Assembly (NCBI GenBank): GCA_000980705.1
Contig: LBCK01000002.1
Coordinates: forward strand, 62,001-126,000
Origin: Ruminococcus sp. UNK.MGS-30
Lineage (GTDB): Bacteria > Bacillota > Clostridia > Oscillospirales > Ruminococcaceae
Direction: 5' to 3'
Length of the DNA stretch: 64,000 bases
Shown here: one piece after another, positions 51,807 to 60,415 of the stretch
Layout of the letters: every line of letters begins with the position of its first letter
Numbering within the stretch: the first letter of the stretch is position 1
The notes under the pieces: generated by a model
What the model was told of the DNA's origin: nothing
The model's input: the letters and a program-made list of their open reading frames with translations, nothing else
The model's database searches: none
Translations under genes and position numbers: made by a program

Positions 51807-51854
51807 AAGTACTTACAAACTCCTTTATGTATACAAAATCTTCAGATATTTGAA

Positions 51855-53090
51855 CTAAAAATTATCTGCCATGGCAATGCCGGCGCTGTACGCCGTGGAA
51901 AAGGCGATCTGCAAATTAAAGCCGCCGGTATAGCCGTCCAGATCCAGGATCTCTCCGGCGAAATACAGCCCTTCACAGCGCTTGGATGCCATCGTTCTGG
52001 CATCGACCTCCTTGACGGAGACGCCGCCACGGGTGATGATCGCCTCTTCGATGGGACGAAACGCCCGGACGTGGAGCGAGACTGCCTTGATGCAGCCGCC
52101 CAGGGTGAGCCGCTGCGCCTTGGTGAGCGTGTTGGCTTTGGTGTCCGGTGCAATGCCGCACAGCCGCAGTACGGGCAGGATCAGCTTTGCCGGCAGCAGG
52201 GCGTGGAGAATGTTCCCCAGATCCCGGTTGGGACTCTCTGCCAGGTCACGCTGGATGCGCTTGTCCAGTTGTTCCGGCGTCAGACCGGGTTTCAGGTCGA
52301 TCTCCAGCCGGTAGTCCTCCGGGCTGCCCTTTCGCATGAGAGCGCTTGCGCTGAGTACCAGAGGACCGGATACGCCGAAGTGGGTGAACAGCATTTCGCC
52401 CAGATCTTCAAAGACGCATTTTTCGCCCCGGTACAGCCGCAGGGTCACGTTCCGCAGGGAAAGCCCCATGGCATCCCGGCACCAGTTCTCTTTGGTGACC
52501 AACGGGATCAGCGAGGGCATAGGCGGCACGATGGTGTGACCTGCCTCTTCTGCCAGCCGATAGCCTGTGCCGTCTGAGCCGGTCTTGGGGTAGGAAAGTC
52601 CGCCGGTGGCGAGGAGCGTTGTCCCAGCCCGGAACTCTCTGCCGTCTGCGGTGCGGACACCCAGGCATCTGCCCTGTTCCAGGATCAGATGCGCCGCATC
52701 GCCGTGTACCACCGGGATGCCTGCCCGCTGGACTGCCTTTTGCAGCGCCTGGACAATATCCTCCGCCCGGTCGCTCACCGGAAATACCCGGTTTCCACGC
52801 TCGGTTTTCAGCGGCACGCCCAAGCCCTCGAAATAAGCCATCACATCCTGCGGCGTACACCGGGAGAGCGCACTGTACAGGAACTTTCCGTTTGCCGGAA
52901 TGTTTGCCAGCAGGGTGTCCCGGTCACAGTTGTTGGTGAGATTGCACCGTCCCTTTCCGGTGATGCGCAGCTTGCGTCCCAGCTGTTTGTTGTGTTCCAG
53001 GATCATGCAGCGTTTGCCGTTTGCGGCGGCGGTCAGTGCCGCAAAGACACCTGCCGGACCGCCGCCGATACATAAATGGTCTGTTTCCAT
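51855..53090 (-). CDS. FAD-dependent flavoprotein, HI0933 family
   Basis: A 411-residue aminoacetone oxidase/BaiN-like flavoprotein. The N-terminal dinucleotide site reads IGGGPAGVFAALTAAANGKRC, followed by GRKLRITGKGRCNLTNN and the GGLSYPKTGSDGTGYRLAEEAGH block typical of HI0933. The C-terminus AGEILDLDGYTGGFNLQIAFSTAYSAG completes the FAD site. Reactions in this family vary (bile-acid A-ring reduction for one member), so no substrate is assigned. It heads the cmk-plsC-ispH-rpsA group. Confidence 0.87.
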   Translation of the reverse strand: METDHLCIGGGPAGVFAALTAAANGKRCMILEHNKQLGRKLRITGKGRCNLTNNCDRDTLLANIPANGKFLYSALSRCTPQDVMAYFEGLGVPLKTERGNRVFPVSDRAEDIVQALQKAVQRAGIPVVHGDAAHLILEQGRCLGVRTADGREFRAGTTLLATGGLSYPKTGSDGTGYRLAEEAGHTIVPPMPSLIPLVTKENWCRDAMGLSLRNVTLRLYRGEKCVFEDLGEMLFTHFGVSGPLVLSASALMRKGSPEDYRLEIDLKPGLTPEQLDKRIQRDLAESPNRDLGNILHALLPAKLILPVLRLCGIAPDTKANTLTKAQRLTLGGCIKAVSLHVRAFRPIEEAIITRGGVSVKEVDARTMASKRCEGLYFAGEILDLDGYTGGFNLQIAFSTAYSAGIAMADNF

Positions 53091-53141
53091 ATTACCTCAC
53101 TTTGCTTTGAATGATAATGAAAAATAATTTCGTTTATGGAT

Positions 53142-53170
53142 AGTATAGCACATTGTCTGAGAAAATGCAA
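53142..53170 (-). promoter_or_regulatory. Promoter of the HI0933-cmk-plsC-ispH operon
   Basis: On the minus strand TTGCAT (53165-53170) and TATACT (53142-53147) are 17 bases apart, about 55 bases before the first gene. Confidence 0.75.
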
Positions 53171-53222
53171 GACGGAAACGGAAATTCGTGTGGGAATGCG
53201 TCAGAGTTGTTTTTGGAAAGGG

Positions 53223-53272
53223 AAAATCCCCCTGTCACCTTACGCTGACATCCCCCTTTTCAAGGGGGACAT
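53223..53272 (+). repeat. Dispersed palindromic repeat, copy 2
   Basis: Same unit as at 8214-8264: AATCCCCCTGTCACC, TACGCTGACATCCCCC, TTTTCA, AGGGGGACAT. It lies between divergent transcription start and the end of the minus-strand tepA-ftsK group, and could act as a boundary hairpin. Confidence 0.85.
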
Positions 53273-53333
53273 GGTGAGAAATAATTTTCCTCTCTTGAAA
53301 AGGAGGTCGCTCAGTACTATCCTTCGCCAACGC

Positions 53334-53546
53334 TCACTTTCCAGTCATCCGCCGTGTCCGTGCCAGGAGTTTTTCCCGGCGAGCCTGGGTGGCGGCGGTA
53401 TCGGTGGTGTAAGTGCCGTCTGCCGCCTGCCGCAGCACATCGCCTTCCCGGACATCTGCCGGGAGCAGTTCCCGTGGCACATTGACCATGCCGTCATCTG
53501 TTTCCAGCACAGCCAGCGTCTCTTCCAGACGATCTAAGATTATCAT
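53334..53546 (-). CDS. DUF3006-like small protein (70 aa)
   Basis: A 70-residue acidic-then-basic protein: MIILDRLEETLAVLETDDG, then VNVPRELLPADVREGDVL and a C-terminal arginine- and lysine-rich helix. This matches DUF3006 proteins, which commonly sit next to secreted metallo-beta-lactamase-fold genes of the ComEC type, as here. ATG 53546 is nine bases after GTGAGG; an earlier in-frame ATG (53561) has no site. Function unknown. Confidence 0.8.
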   Translation of the reverse strand: MIILDRLEETLAVLETDDGMVNVPRELLPADVREGDVLRQAADGTYTTDTAATQARREKLLARTRRMTGK

Positions 53547-53557
53547 ATAAGTATCCC

Positions 53558-54523
53558 TCACTTTTCGGTAGAAACGGTCAGCGATGCGCCGTCGGACTGT
53601 ATGGTGACAGTGCCGCTTTCGTCGGTGCGCCAGATCTGATCGCCGCAGTACTGCTGCAAACGCTCCACTGCCTCGCTGTGGGGATGCCCGTAGGAATTCC
53701 CTGCGCCGCAGGAGATCACTGCATAGCTGGGCTGGAGCTGTGCCAGAAAATCGGCGGTGGAAGATTCCCGGCTGCCGTGGTGTCCCACCTTCAGCACATC
53801 TGCCTGGATGCCGTCCAGCGCACCGGAACGCAGCAGATCTTTTTCTTCCGGTTTCGATGCGTCGCCGGTGAAGAAAAAGCTGGTGTCGCCGCAGGTGAGA
53901 TAGGCGCAGATAGAATAGTCGTTGAGAGAGCTGTAGTCATTGCCCGGCGAGGGGATGATCTCCAGGGATGCGCTGCCCAGGTCAATGGTGATATCCGTTG
54001 CCTGGGTCAGGATCAGTCCGTTTTCGTCTACGCCGTCCAGGAACTTTTCATAAGTACGTGTGGTGGGGATCATATCGTCCGGCAGCTGGGGAATCATCAC
54101 ATTGCTGATGGTCAGATCGCTGTTCTGCGCCGCATAGGACAAAATATCGGGGAAGCCACCGATGTGGTCGGCGTGGGGATGTGTGCCGATGATCCAGTCC
54201 AGCTTGGTGATGCCGTATTGCTGCAAGTCGGCGAGGATGTCGTCTGCGGCGCTCTGTTCGCCGGCGTCGATGAGGACGGCGGCGGTGTCGGTGACAATGA
54301 GTTCGCTGTCGCCCTGTCCCACATCCAGGAAATGGACGGTACAGCTGCCTGTGCCGGAGCCGCCGTTGTTCTCTGCCTCTGCTCCGTCTTCACCGCCGAA
54401 CGCCTGCTGAATGGTGTCGGTGAGATAGCTTTCGGCATCGTCCAGACTGCATCCGCTCAGCAGCGGAAGTGCTGCGGCGATCAGTGCCGCCGTGATTTTT
54501 TGGAAGATGGTTTGCGGTTTCGT
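53558..54523 (-). CDS. Metallo-beta-lactamase-fold lipoprotein (ComEC C-terminal-like), apparent ACG start
   Basis: The mature domain of about 250 residues has VHFLDVGQGDSELI, the metal motif GTHPHADHIGG, and later CGDTSFFFTGDASKPEE and LKVGHHGS, the layout of secreted hydrolases related to the ComEC competence domain. A signal peptide and lipobox (LLSGC) precede it. No ATG, GTG or TTG lies between the ygiQ overlap and the lipobox. A strong AAAGGAGG stands nine bases before ACG 54523, which yields KPQTIFQKITAALIAAALPL as a perfect lipoprotein leader. A longer frame from 54790 overlaps ygiQ by 310 bases and is unlikely. Confidence 0.8.
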   Translation of the reverse strand, partial: TKPQTIFQKITAALIAAALPLLSGCSLDDAESYLTDTIQQAFGGEDGAEAENNGGSGTGSCTVHFLDVGQGDSELIVTDTAAVLIDAGEQSAADDILADLQQYGITKLDWIIGTHPHADHIGGFPDILSYAAQNSDLTISNVMIPQLPDDMIPTTRTYEKFLDGVDENGLILTQATDITIDLGSASLEIIPSPGNDYSSLNDYSICAYLTCGDTSFFFTGDASKPEEKDLLRSGALDGIQADVLKVGHHGSRESSTADFLAQLQPSYAVISCGAGNSYGHPHSEAVERLQQYCGDQIWRTDESGTVTIQSDGASLTVSTEK

Positions 54524-56379
54524 GGGGATGCGCCTCCTTTGGGGTGTCGCTGTCCGTTTCCGGACGGTTTTGGGGAATTGCCGGCGTGCTGTTCCGGTGC
54601 GACCAGACAGCCCGGCTTTGTGCCGATCAGATCCTGCCGTCCTGCCTGTTTCAGTGCAGACAGCACCAGCTGGCGGTTCTGGGGCAGATAATATTGGAGC
54701 AGCGCACGCTGCATGGCTTTTTCTTTGGGTGTTTTCGTGACATAGACCGGCTCCATGGTGTAGGGGTCCAGCTCCGTGTAGTACATACAAGTGGAAATCG
54801 TTCCCGGCGTGGGGTAGAAGTCCTGCACCTGTTCCGGGTGGATGCCGTTGTCCCGGAGAAACAGGGACAGCTTTACTGCCTCCTGGAGGGTGCTGCCGGG
54901 GTGGGAGGACATGAGATAGGGGACGAGATACTGCTTTTTGCCGATGCTCTTGGTGATCTCGTAGAACCGTTTCTGAAACGCCTCATAGCACTCGATGTGG
55001 GGCTTTCCCATTTTGTCCAGCACCACGTTGCTGACGTGTTCCGGTGCGACCTTCAGCTGACCGCTCACGTGTTCCGCCACCAGTTCCTTGAAGAAGGTGT
55101 CATCCTTGTCCGCCATCACATAGTCGAACCGGATGCCGGAGCGGATAAAGACACGCTTGACCCGGGGCAGCTTTCGCAGCTTGCGGAGAATGCCCAGGTA
55201 TTCGCTGTGGTCCACCTGCAGTGCCTTGCAGGGTTCGGGAGCAAGGCACTTTTTCCCCGGACACATCCCGGCTTTTGCCTGCTTTTTGCAGGACGGCAGC
55301 CGGAAGTTTGCGGTAGGACCGCCCACGTCGTGGATATAGCCCTTGAAGTTGGGCATTTCGGTGATCTTTTTTGCCTCTTCCAGGATGGATTCCTCGCTGC
55401 GGCAGGTGATGCGCCGTCCCTGGTGCAGGGCGATGGAGCAGAAGTTGCAGTAGCCGAAACAGCCCCGGTTGTGGGCGATTGAGAACTGTACCTCTTCGAT
55501 GCCCGGAACGCCGCCACGGCTGTCGTACATGGGGTGCGGTCTGCGCTGATAGGGCAGCCGGTAGACTGCGTCCAGCTCGTCCTGGGTCAGACTCAGTGCC
55601 GGCGGATTCTGCACCAGCATCTGACTGCCGTGGCGCTGGAGAACTGTCTTTCCGGTGATCTCGTCCTGCTGGTCATACTGCTGCCGGGTCGCCTTGGCAT
55701 ACGCCTTTTTGTCCCGGCAGACCTGGGCATAATCCGGACACTGGACACCGCCCCACGGGGTGTTTTCCGGCTCGGTGAGGTAGCACGTGCCACGGATGCC
55801 GGTGATCTCCCGGATGGGAACGCCGTCTGCCAGCTGCTGTGCCAGTTCCGTGATCTGATGCTCGCCCATGCCGTACATGAGCAGGTCTGCGCCGCTGTCC
55901 ACCAGGATGGACGGGCGGACGGTGTCGTCCCAGTAGTCATAGTGGGCGAACCGCCGCAGGGACGCCTCCAGACCGCCAATAGCAATGGCGGCGTCGGGAT
56001 AAGCCTCCCGGATCTTCCGGCAGTAGGTGATAACGGCACGGTCGGGGCGCAGTCCGGCTTTTCCGCCGGGAGAGTACATATCACTGCTGCGTTTTCGCTT
56101 GGCAGAGGTGTAGTGGGCGACCATGGAGTCGATGTTGCCGCCGGTCACCAGAAACGCCAGTCTCGGCTTGCCGAAACGCTGAAAGTCCCGGACGGTGTGC
56201 CAGTCGGGCTGGGAGAGGACAGCGACGCTGTAGCCCTGGGATTCCAGCAGCCGGGTGATAATGGCTGCCCCGAAACTGGGGTGGTCTACATAGGCATCGC
56301 CGGTGATGTATACGAAATCCGGCTGGGATACGCCGGTTTCCAGAAGTTCCTGCATGGTGACAGGGAGAAAGTGGGTCAT
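54481..56379 (-). CDS. YgiQ-family radical SAM protein
   Basis: A 632-residue radical SAM protein. The N-terminal domain matches the DUF-type YgiQ N-terminus (FVYITGDAYVDHPSFGAAIITRLLE), the cluster-binding cysteines lie in NRGCFGYCNFCSIALHQG, and the C-terminal region ends with QDLIGTKPGCLVAPEQH and a basic tail. YgiQ proteins are conserved in many bacteria; the reaction is not established. The last 43 bases overlap the downstream lipoprotein gene and contain its ribosome site. Confidence 0.88.
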   Translation of the reverse strand: MTHFLPVTMQELLETGVSQPDFVYITGDAYVDHPSFGAAIITRLLESQGYSVAVLSQPDWHTVRDFQRFGKPRLAFLVTGGNIDSMVAHYTSAKRKRSSDMYSPGGKAGLRPDRAVITYCRKIREAYPDAAIAIGGLEASLRRFAHYDYWDDTVRPSILVDSGADLLMYGMGEHQITELAQQLADGVPIREITGIRGTCYLTEPENTPWGGVQCPDYAQVCRDKKAYAKATRQQYDQQDEITGKTVLQRHGSQMLVQNPPALSLTQDELDAVYRLPYQRRPHPMYDSRGGVPGIEEVQFSIAHNRGCFGYCNFCSIALHQGRRITCRSEESILEEAKKITEMPNFKGYIHDVGGPTANFRLPSCKKQAKAGMCPGKKCLAPEPCKALQVDHSEYLGILRKLRKLPRVKRVFIRSGIRFDYVMADKDDTFFKELVAEHVSGQLKVAPEHVSNVVLDKMGKPHIECYEAFQKRFYEITKSIGKKQYLVPYLMSSHPGSTLQEAVKLSLFLRDNGIHPEQVQDFYPTPGTISTCMYYTELDPYTMEPVYVTKTPKEKAMQRALLQYYLPQNRQLVLSALKQAGRQDLIGTKPGCLVAPEQHAGNSPKPSGNGQRHPKGGASPRNRKPSSKKSRRH

Positions 56380-56465
56380 GTATTTGCTCCTTGTAAATTT
56401 GCCTTCCTTGAAAATCGCCTATCCTATAGGGTGTGCCTTTTCGAGGAAGGCTTATTGTCACTCAT

Positions 56466-56513
56466 TATGTCCCCCTTGAAAAGGGGGATGTCCCGAAGGG
56501 ACAGGGGGATTAT
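56466..56513 (-). repeat. Dispersed palindromic repeat, copy 3 (inverted)
   Basis: Reverse complement of the units at 8214 and 53223 (here AATCCCCCTGTCCC, TTCGGGACATCCCCC, TTTTCA, AGGGGGACATAA on the minus strand). It lies between ygiQ and ftsK. Confidence 0.85.
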
Positions 56514-56534
56514 AACAAAGAAAATTTTCGTCAT

Positions 56535-59180
56535 TTATTGCAGCCGTCGCATTTTCCGTTCTGCCAGCTGTTCTTTCGTCATAAGCACCTTCCGGGGCTT
56601 TGCGCCCTCGTAGGGACCGATCACGCCCATCTGTTCCAGCTCGTCCATCATCCGGGCGGCACGGGCATAGCCTAGTTTTAGCCGCCGCTGGAGCGATGAG
56701 GTAGACGCCTGTCCAGCCTCAACAACCACTTCGATGGCACGTTCCAGCACGTCCTCATCGCTGCCCGGTTCCGGCTCGTTGACGGCAGCCGCTTTTTCTG
56801 CGGCACGCAGTTCCTTTGCCTCTGCCTTGGTGACGGGGATGCTCTGTTCCACCTGTTCCATGATTTCGTCGCTGTATTCGCTCTGGGTCTGGGACTTGAT
56901 GAAGTCCACCACTTTTTCGATCTCCTTGGTGGAGGTGAAACAGCCCTGGACACGGACCGGCTTGATCTTTCCGTTGGGTAAGTACAGCATATCGCCGTGA
57001 CCCAGCAGCTTTTCTGCGCCGCCGGTGTCCAGGATGGTACGGGAGTCCACCTGGGACATGACCGACAGGGCGATACGGCTGGGGATGTTCGCTTTGATAA
57101 GTCCGGTGATAATATCCGTGGTCGGACGCTGGGTTGCGATGATGAGGTGCATTCCTGCGGCACGGGCTTTCTGCGCCAGACGGCAGATGGAGTCCTCCAC
57201 TTCCTTGGAAGTGGTCATCATCAGGTCGGCAAGCTCATCGATAATCACCACGATTTGCGGCATGGGTTCCAGACCGCTGCCGGGCTGTGCCGCCGCAGCG
57301 TTGTAGTCGCCCAGGTCACGGACGCTGTTTTCTGCGAACAGGTTATACCGCCGCTGCATCTCCTGCACCGCCCAGTTCAGCGCACCAGCAGCCTTTTTCG
57401 GGTCAGTGACCACCGGGATGAGCAGATGGGGAATGCCCTCATAGACCGTGAACTCGACGATCTTCGGGTCGATCAGAATCAGCTTGACCTCTTCCGGTGT
57501 GGCGTGATACAGGATGCTCATGATAATGGAGTTGGTGCAGACCGACTTACCGGAACCAGTAGCACCGGCGATGATCATATGAGGCAGCCGGGCGATGTCG
57601 CCTACGACGGCATTTCCGGCGATGTCCCGTCCCACCGCAAACGCCAGCTTGCTCCTGGAACTGCGGAAACTGTCGCTCTCCAGGATTTCCCGGAGCGAAA
57701 CGGTGTCCTTGTGGCTGTTGGGGACTTCGATGCCGATGGCAGGCTTTCCGGGAATGGGCGCCTCGATGCGAACCCCCTGCGCTGCCAGAGAAAGGGCAAT
57801 GTCGTCTGCCAGTCCGGTGATCTTGGAGACCTTGATGCCGGCGGCAGGCTGTATCTCATACCGTGTGACGGACGGTCCCCGGAAAATCCCGGTGATGCGG
57901 ACGGTCACGCCGAAACTTTTCAGCGTCTCTACCAGAATGCCGGCTTTTTCTTTCATTTCCTGGTCTACCGCAGGGTCTTCGGCACGGCTGACGCCGTTCT
58001 GCAAAAAGTCGATGCTGGGGATCTGATAGGGACGTGCCGGCGGCTGGGAGACCGGTTCGGATGCCGGTGCAGCCGGTGCTGCTGTTTCTGCCGGAGCAGT
58101 TTCTGTATCCGGGGTGAACAGTTCCGGCGGATCCTGCATCAGCTCTTCCGGGGAGACGATCGCTCCGTTGTCCGGCTCGTCCTCCGGGATGGGAATGTCG
58201 ATGTCCATGTCATACGCCGGGGTATAGGGCGCATTGTCCTGGGGCTGGCTGTAGTTGTCCCGTATCATAGCGTCCAGATCCGGGGAAAGCGGCGAGTTGT
58301 CCTCGACAAAATCGGGGATGGCAGATTCCAGGCTGTCGTCTGCCGCCGGTTCGGGAACTGGTTCGGCAGGACGGCTGCCCTTGCGGTGGACCTTTGCCCG
58401 TTTCGGTCCGGTCTGCTCCGGGAGCAGAAATTCCGGCTCTTCTGCCTGGGGCAGTTCCGGTTCGCCGGAGATGTCCGTGTCGGGGATATCGTCCGCCCAG
58501 TCCGGCTCTTTGTTCCAGAGTTCCCGGAGCTTGCGGAACGGCCAGCAGATATAGTACCACAGCTGCTGCATACTCATATCCAGCATCCACATAATGGCGA
58601 CAAAGAGCAGCAGGGCAATGATGATCTGCGCACCGGGCGTGCCGATGATCCGCAGAAAGGGATAGGCGAGAACGGCGCTGATGACGCCGCCGCTCTGGAA
58701 TGCATCGTCTGCGGCGGTGGTGTATAAGTAGCCGATGGCACGGAAAAAGCCTTTTTTCCCGATGTCACCGATGAACATGATCTGGAAAAAGCTGCTCACC
58801 AGTACCGTCAGTCCGGCGCTGAACAGCAGCCGCCGGGAGAGGGACATTCCCTCACGCTTTTCGGTGTAATAGGCGGTGATGAGCAGGATAATGGGGACAA
58901 TGACGATGGAAAAGCCGAAAATGCCCCGGATGACCCGGTGCATAAAGTACCATCCGGCATTGCCGTGGATAAACGCCAGCAGGAAAAACAGCACTGCGCA
59001 GGCAAAGAGGATGACGGACTGGAACTTGGTGTTGCCGCTCTGCTGGCGGTTCAGCTTTTCCAGTGCCTCTTCTTTCGCCGTCTGTGCAGCAGAAGTACCG
59101 GCAGCCTTTTTCTTGGCTGCCGGTTTCTTTTTGGGTGCTGGCTTGGAAGTCTTTTTGGAAGATGCAGATTTTTTTGCCAA
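56535..59180 (-). CDS. DNA translocase FtsK/SpoIIIE
   Basis: An 881-residue hexameric DNA pump. The N-terminus is Lys/Ala-rich, then four membrane helices (residues about 55-190), a Pro/Glu-rich linker, the alpha-beta motor with Walker A AGATGSGKSVCTNSIIM and Walker B VVIIDELADLMM, and a C-terminal gamma winged helix (RRLKLGYARAARMMDELEQMG) that reads KOPS/SRS. TTG 59180 is nine bases after GAAAGG; the ATG farther up (59237) lacks a site. It clears DNA from the septum, and in sporulation pumps the chromosome into the forespore; the single gene cannot tell which. Confidence 0.94.
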   Translation of the reverse strand: MAKKSASSKKTSKPAPKKKPAAKKKAAGTSAAQTAKEEALEKLNRQQSGNTKFQSVILFACAVLFFLLAFIHGNAGWYFMHRVIRGIFGFSIVIVPIILLITAYYTEKREGMSLSRRLLFSAGLTVLVSSFFQIMFIGDIGKKGFFRAIGYLYTTAADDAFQSGGVISAVLAYPFLRIIGTPGAQIIIALLLFVAIMWMLDMSMQQLWYYICWPFRKLRELWNKEPDWADDIPDTDISGEPELPQAEEPEFLLPEQTGPKRAKVHRKGSRPAEPVPEPAADDSLESAIPDFVEDNSPLSPDLDAMIRDNYSQPQDNAPYTPAYDMDIDIPIPEDEPDNGAIVSPEELMQDPPELFTPDTETAPAETAAPAAPASEPVSQPPARPYQIPSIDFLQNGVSRAEDPAVDQEMKEKAGILVETLKSFGVTVRITGIFRGPSVTRYEIQPAAGIKVSKITGLADDIALSLAAQGVRIEAPIPGKPAIGIEVPNSHKDTVSLREILESDSFRSSRSKLAFAVGRDIAGNAVVGDIARLPHMIIAGATGSGKSVCTNSIIMSILYHATPEEVKLILIDPKIVEFTVYEGIPHLLIPVVTDPKKAAGALNWAVQEMQRRYNLFAENSVRDLGDYNAAAAQPGSGLEPMPQIVVIIDELADLMMTTSKEVEDSICRLAQKARAAGMHLIIATQRPTTDIITGLIKANIPSRIALSVMSQVDSRTILDTGGAEKLLGHGDMLYLPNGKIKPVRVQGCFTSTKEIEKVVDFIKSQTQSEYSDEIMEQVEQSIPVTKAEAKELRAAEKAAAVNEPEPGSDEDVLERAIEVVVEAGQASTSSLQRRLKLGYARAARMMDELEQMGVIGPYEGAKPRKVLMTKEQLAERKMRRLQ

Positions 59181-59266
59181 TGTTATGTGCCTTTCTGAAA
59201 GGAACTGCCCGGCAGAACGCCGGGGTGCAGTTCTCACGGCGGCACGGCAAGAATGCAGTGCTGCCC

Positions 59267-59959
59267 TTATGTTTCTATCTGATGATAGAGCGCCTCGATG
59301 GCATCGTGGAGAGAACCCATCCGGTCGATGAGACCGCTTTCCACAGCCTCTCTGCCGGAGATCACAGTCCCCATATCAGTCGCCATTTCCTGGGTGTTCA
59401 TCATCATCCGTTCCAGCGTCTCCCGTGGGATGCGGCTGTGGGCGGTGATGAACCCGGTGATGCGCTCCTGGATCTTTTCAAAATAAACGGTAGTCTGCGG
59501 CACACCCAGCACCAGCCCGTTGGTGCGCACCGGGTGTACCGTCATGGAGGCGGAGGGAACAATAAACGAGACATCGGCGCTCACTGCCAGGGGAATGCCG
59601 ATGGAGTGACCGCCGCCCACCACCAGGGAGACGGTGGGCGTGTGCATTCCGGCGATCATTTCCGCAATGGCGAGTCCAGCCTCCACATCGCCGCCCATAG
59701 TGTTGAGCAGGATGAGCAGTCCCTCGATCTCCCGATCCTGCTCAATGGCGACCAGCGCCGGGAGAACGTGTTCATACTTGGTGGTCTTGGTGTCCTCCGG
59801 CAGGACGTTGTGTCCCTCTACCTGTCCGATGATGTTCAGACAGTGGATGAGGTGCTTGGCGTTCTGCGGCCGGACACCGCCGGTCTCTTCGATCAGCTGT
59901 GCCTGATCCAGCTGTTCCTCGGTGCTGCTTTTGGATGTGCTGTCGTTCTGTCTGGTCAT
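59267..59959 (-). CDS. ClpP-fold membrane-associated protease, TepA-like
   Basis: A 230-residue ClpP/crotonase-fold protein without its own ATPase. It reads LLILLNTMGGDVEAGLAIAEMI, then VSLVVGGGHSIGIPLAVSADVSFIVP with the presumptive nucleophile Ser after GGGH, and MTVHPVRTNGLVLG. This is the YmfB/TepA type, whose gene stands next to spoIIIE in Bacillus as it does here. Role in processing or clearing signal peptides is proposed for the family, not shown here. ATG 59959 follows AAAGGAG. Confidence 0.88.
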   Translation of the reverse strand: MTRQNDSTSKSSTEEQLDQAQLIEETGGVRPQNAKHLIHCLNIIGQVEGHNVLPEDTKTTKYEHVLPALVAIEQDREIEGLLILLNTMGGDVEAGLAIAEMIAGMHTPTVSLVVGGGHSIGIPLAVSADVSFIVPSASMTVHPVRTNGLVLGVPQTTVYFEKIQERITGFITAHSRIPRETLERMMMNTQEMATDMGTVISGREAVESGLIDRMGSLHDAIEALYHQIET

Positions 59960-60058
59960 AGCGGTACTCCTTTGGACGGTTCGGGTGTTTTCCCCGTTAG
60001 TTTGTCCCGGAATGCCGTGGTTATACAGAAAGAAGGCAGCACTGCCTTCTACTTCTAT

Positions 60059-60086
60059 ATTATAGCAGATTTTGTGGAAAAGTCAA
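60059..60086 (-). promoter_or_regulatory. Promoter of the tepA-ftsK-ygiQ operon with an internal DnaA-box-like site
   Basis: On the minus strand TTGACT (60081-60086) and TATAAT (60059-60064) are 16 bases apart. A DnaA-box-like 9-mer TTTTCCACA (60073-60081) lies between the boxes, so DnaA could influence initiation. Confidence 0.7.
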
Positions 60087-60137
60087 GGTGAATGCAGGGG
60101 GATTCCACACAAATCATTCTCGTTATTGCGTGCTTGT

Positions 60138-60166
60138 TTGACATTTTTTGTCGTATGTGATATACT
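60138..60166 (+). promoter_or_regulatory. Promoter of toxin 2 mRNA
   Basis: TTGACA (60138-60143), 17 bases, TATACT (60161-60166). Confidence 0.85.
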
Positions 60167-60210
60167 AAAGCTCTGAGGGCATACCAATAACGGTAGGCGG
60201 TCGATTCCAG

Positions 60211-60224
60211 CTCCCGGAAGGGAG
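60211..60224 (+). promoter_or_regulatory. Hairpin sequestering the toxin 2 ribosome site
   Basis: CTCCC-GGAA-GGGAG, in which the 3' arm GGGAG is the ribosome site nine bases before ATG 60234. This mirrors the hairpin of locus 1. Confidence 0.7.
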
Positions 60225-60233
60225 TGAGTGCGA

Positions 60234-60326
60234 ATGAACATAGACATCCTTGTCAAGTGCATTAGCATGGTTTGCGAAGTATTCAAAGCATATCTTGCTT
60301 ACTTAAACTTCAAAAAACGGAAATAA
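60234..60326 (+). CDS. Type I toxin-like membrane peptide, locus 2 (30 aa)
   Basis: The peptide is MNIDILVKCISMVCEV then FKAYLAYLNFKKRK: a short hydrophobic helix with two cysteines and a strongly basic end. It has its own perfect promoter, a hairpin-hidden ribosome site and a convergent antisense promoter. The sequence differs from the peptide of locus 1 but the locus plan and terminator are the same. Toxicity is inferred from this layout. Confidence 0.75.
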   Translation: MNIDILVKCISMVCEVFKAYLAYLNFKKRK

Positions 60327-60409
60327 CCGCCCTGAGCTTCCAACTAGAGGCGGTTATTTCATATAACTAATTCTTGGGAGCAGACCGTCTGCTGGTATGC
60401 TCTCTCTTT
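60312..60409 (-). ncRNA. Putative antisense antitoxin RNA, type I locus 2
   Basis: Predicted from the promoter at 60416-60444 down to the terminator (AAATAACCGCC and GGCGGTTATTT, 60322-60361) and its U-run. It starts with GAGAGAGCATACC and a TGCTCCCA segment like those at the 5' end of antitoxin RNA 1, so the two antisense RNAs appear related. Ends are estimates. Confidence 0.72.
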
Positions 60410-60415
60410 ATCTAT

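Noticed and set aside
53558..54790. Start of the metallo-beta-lactamase gene at 54790
   Set aside because: It would overlap ygiQ by 310 bases, adds a compositionally odd Pro/Arg/Thr-rich leader and puts the signal peptide inside the protein.
60011..60036. Terminator on AAGGCAGCACTGCCTT after the tepA leader
   Set aside because: The palindrome is clear but no T-run follows on either strand, and it lies between the tepA promoter and gene, where a terminator would be counterproductive.
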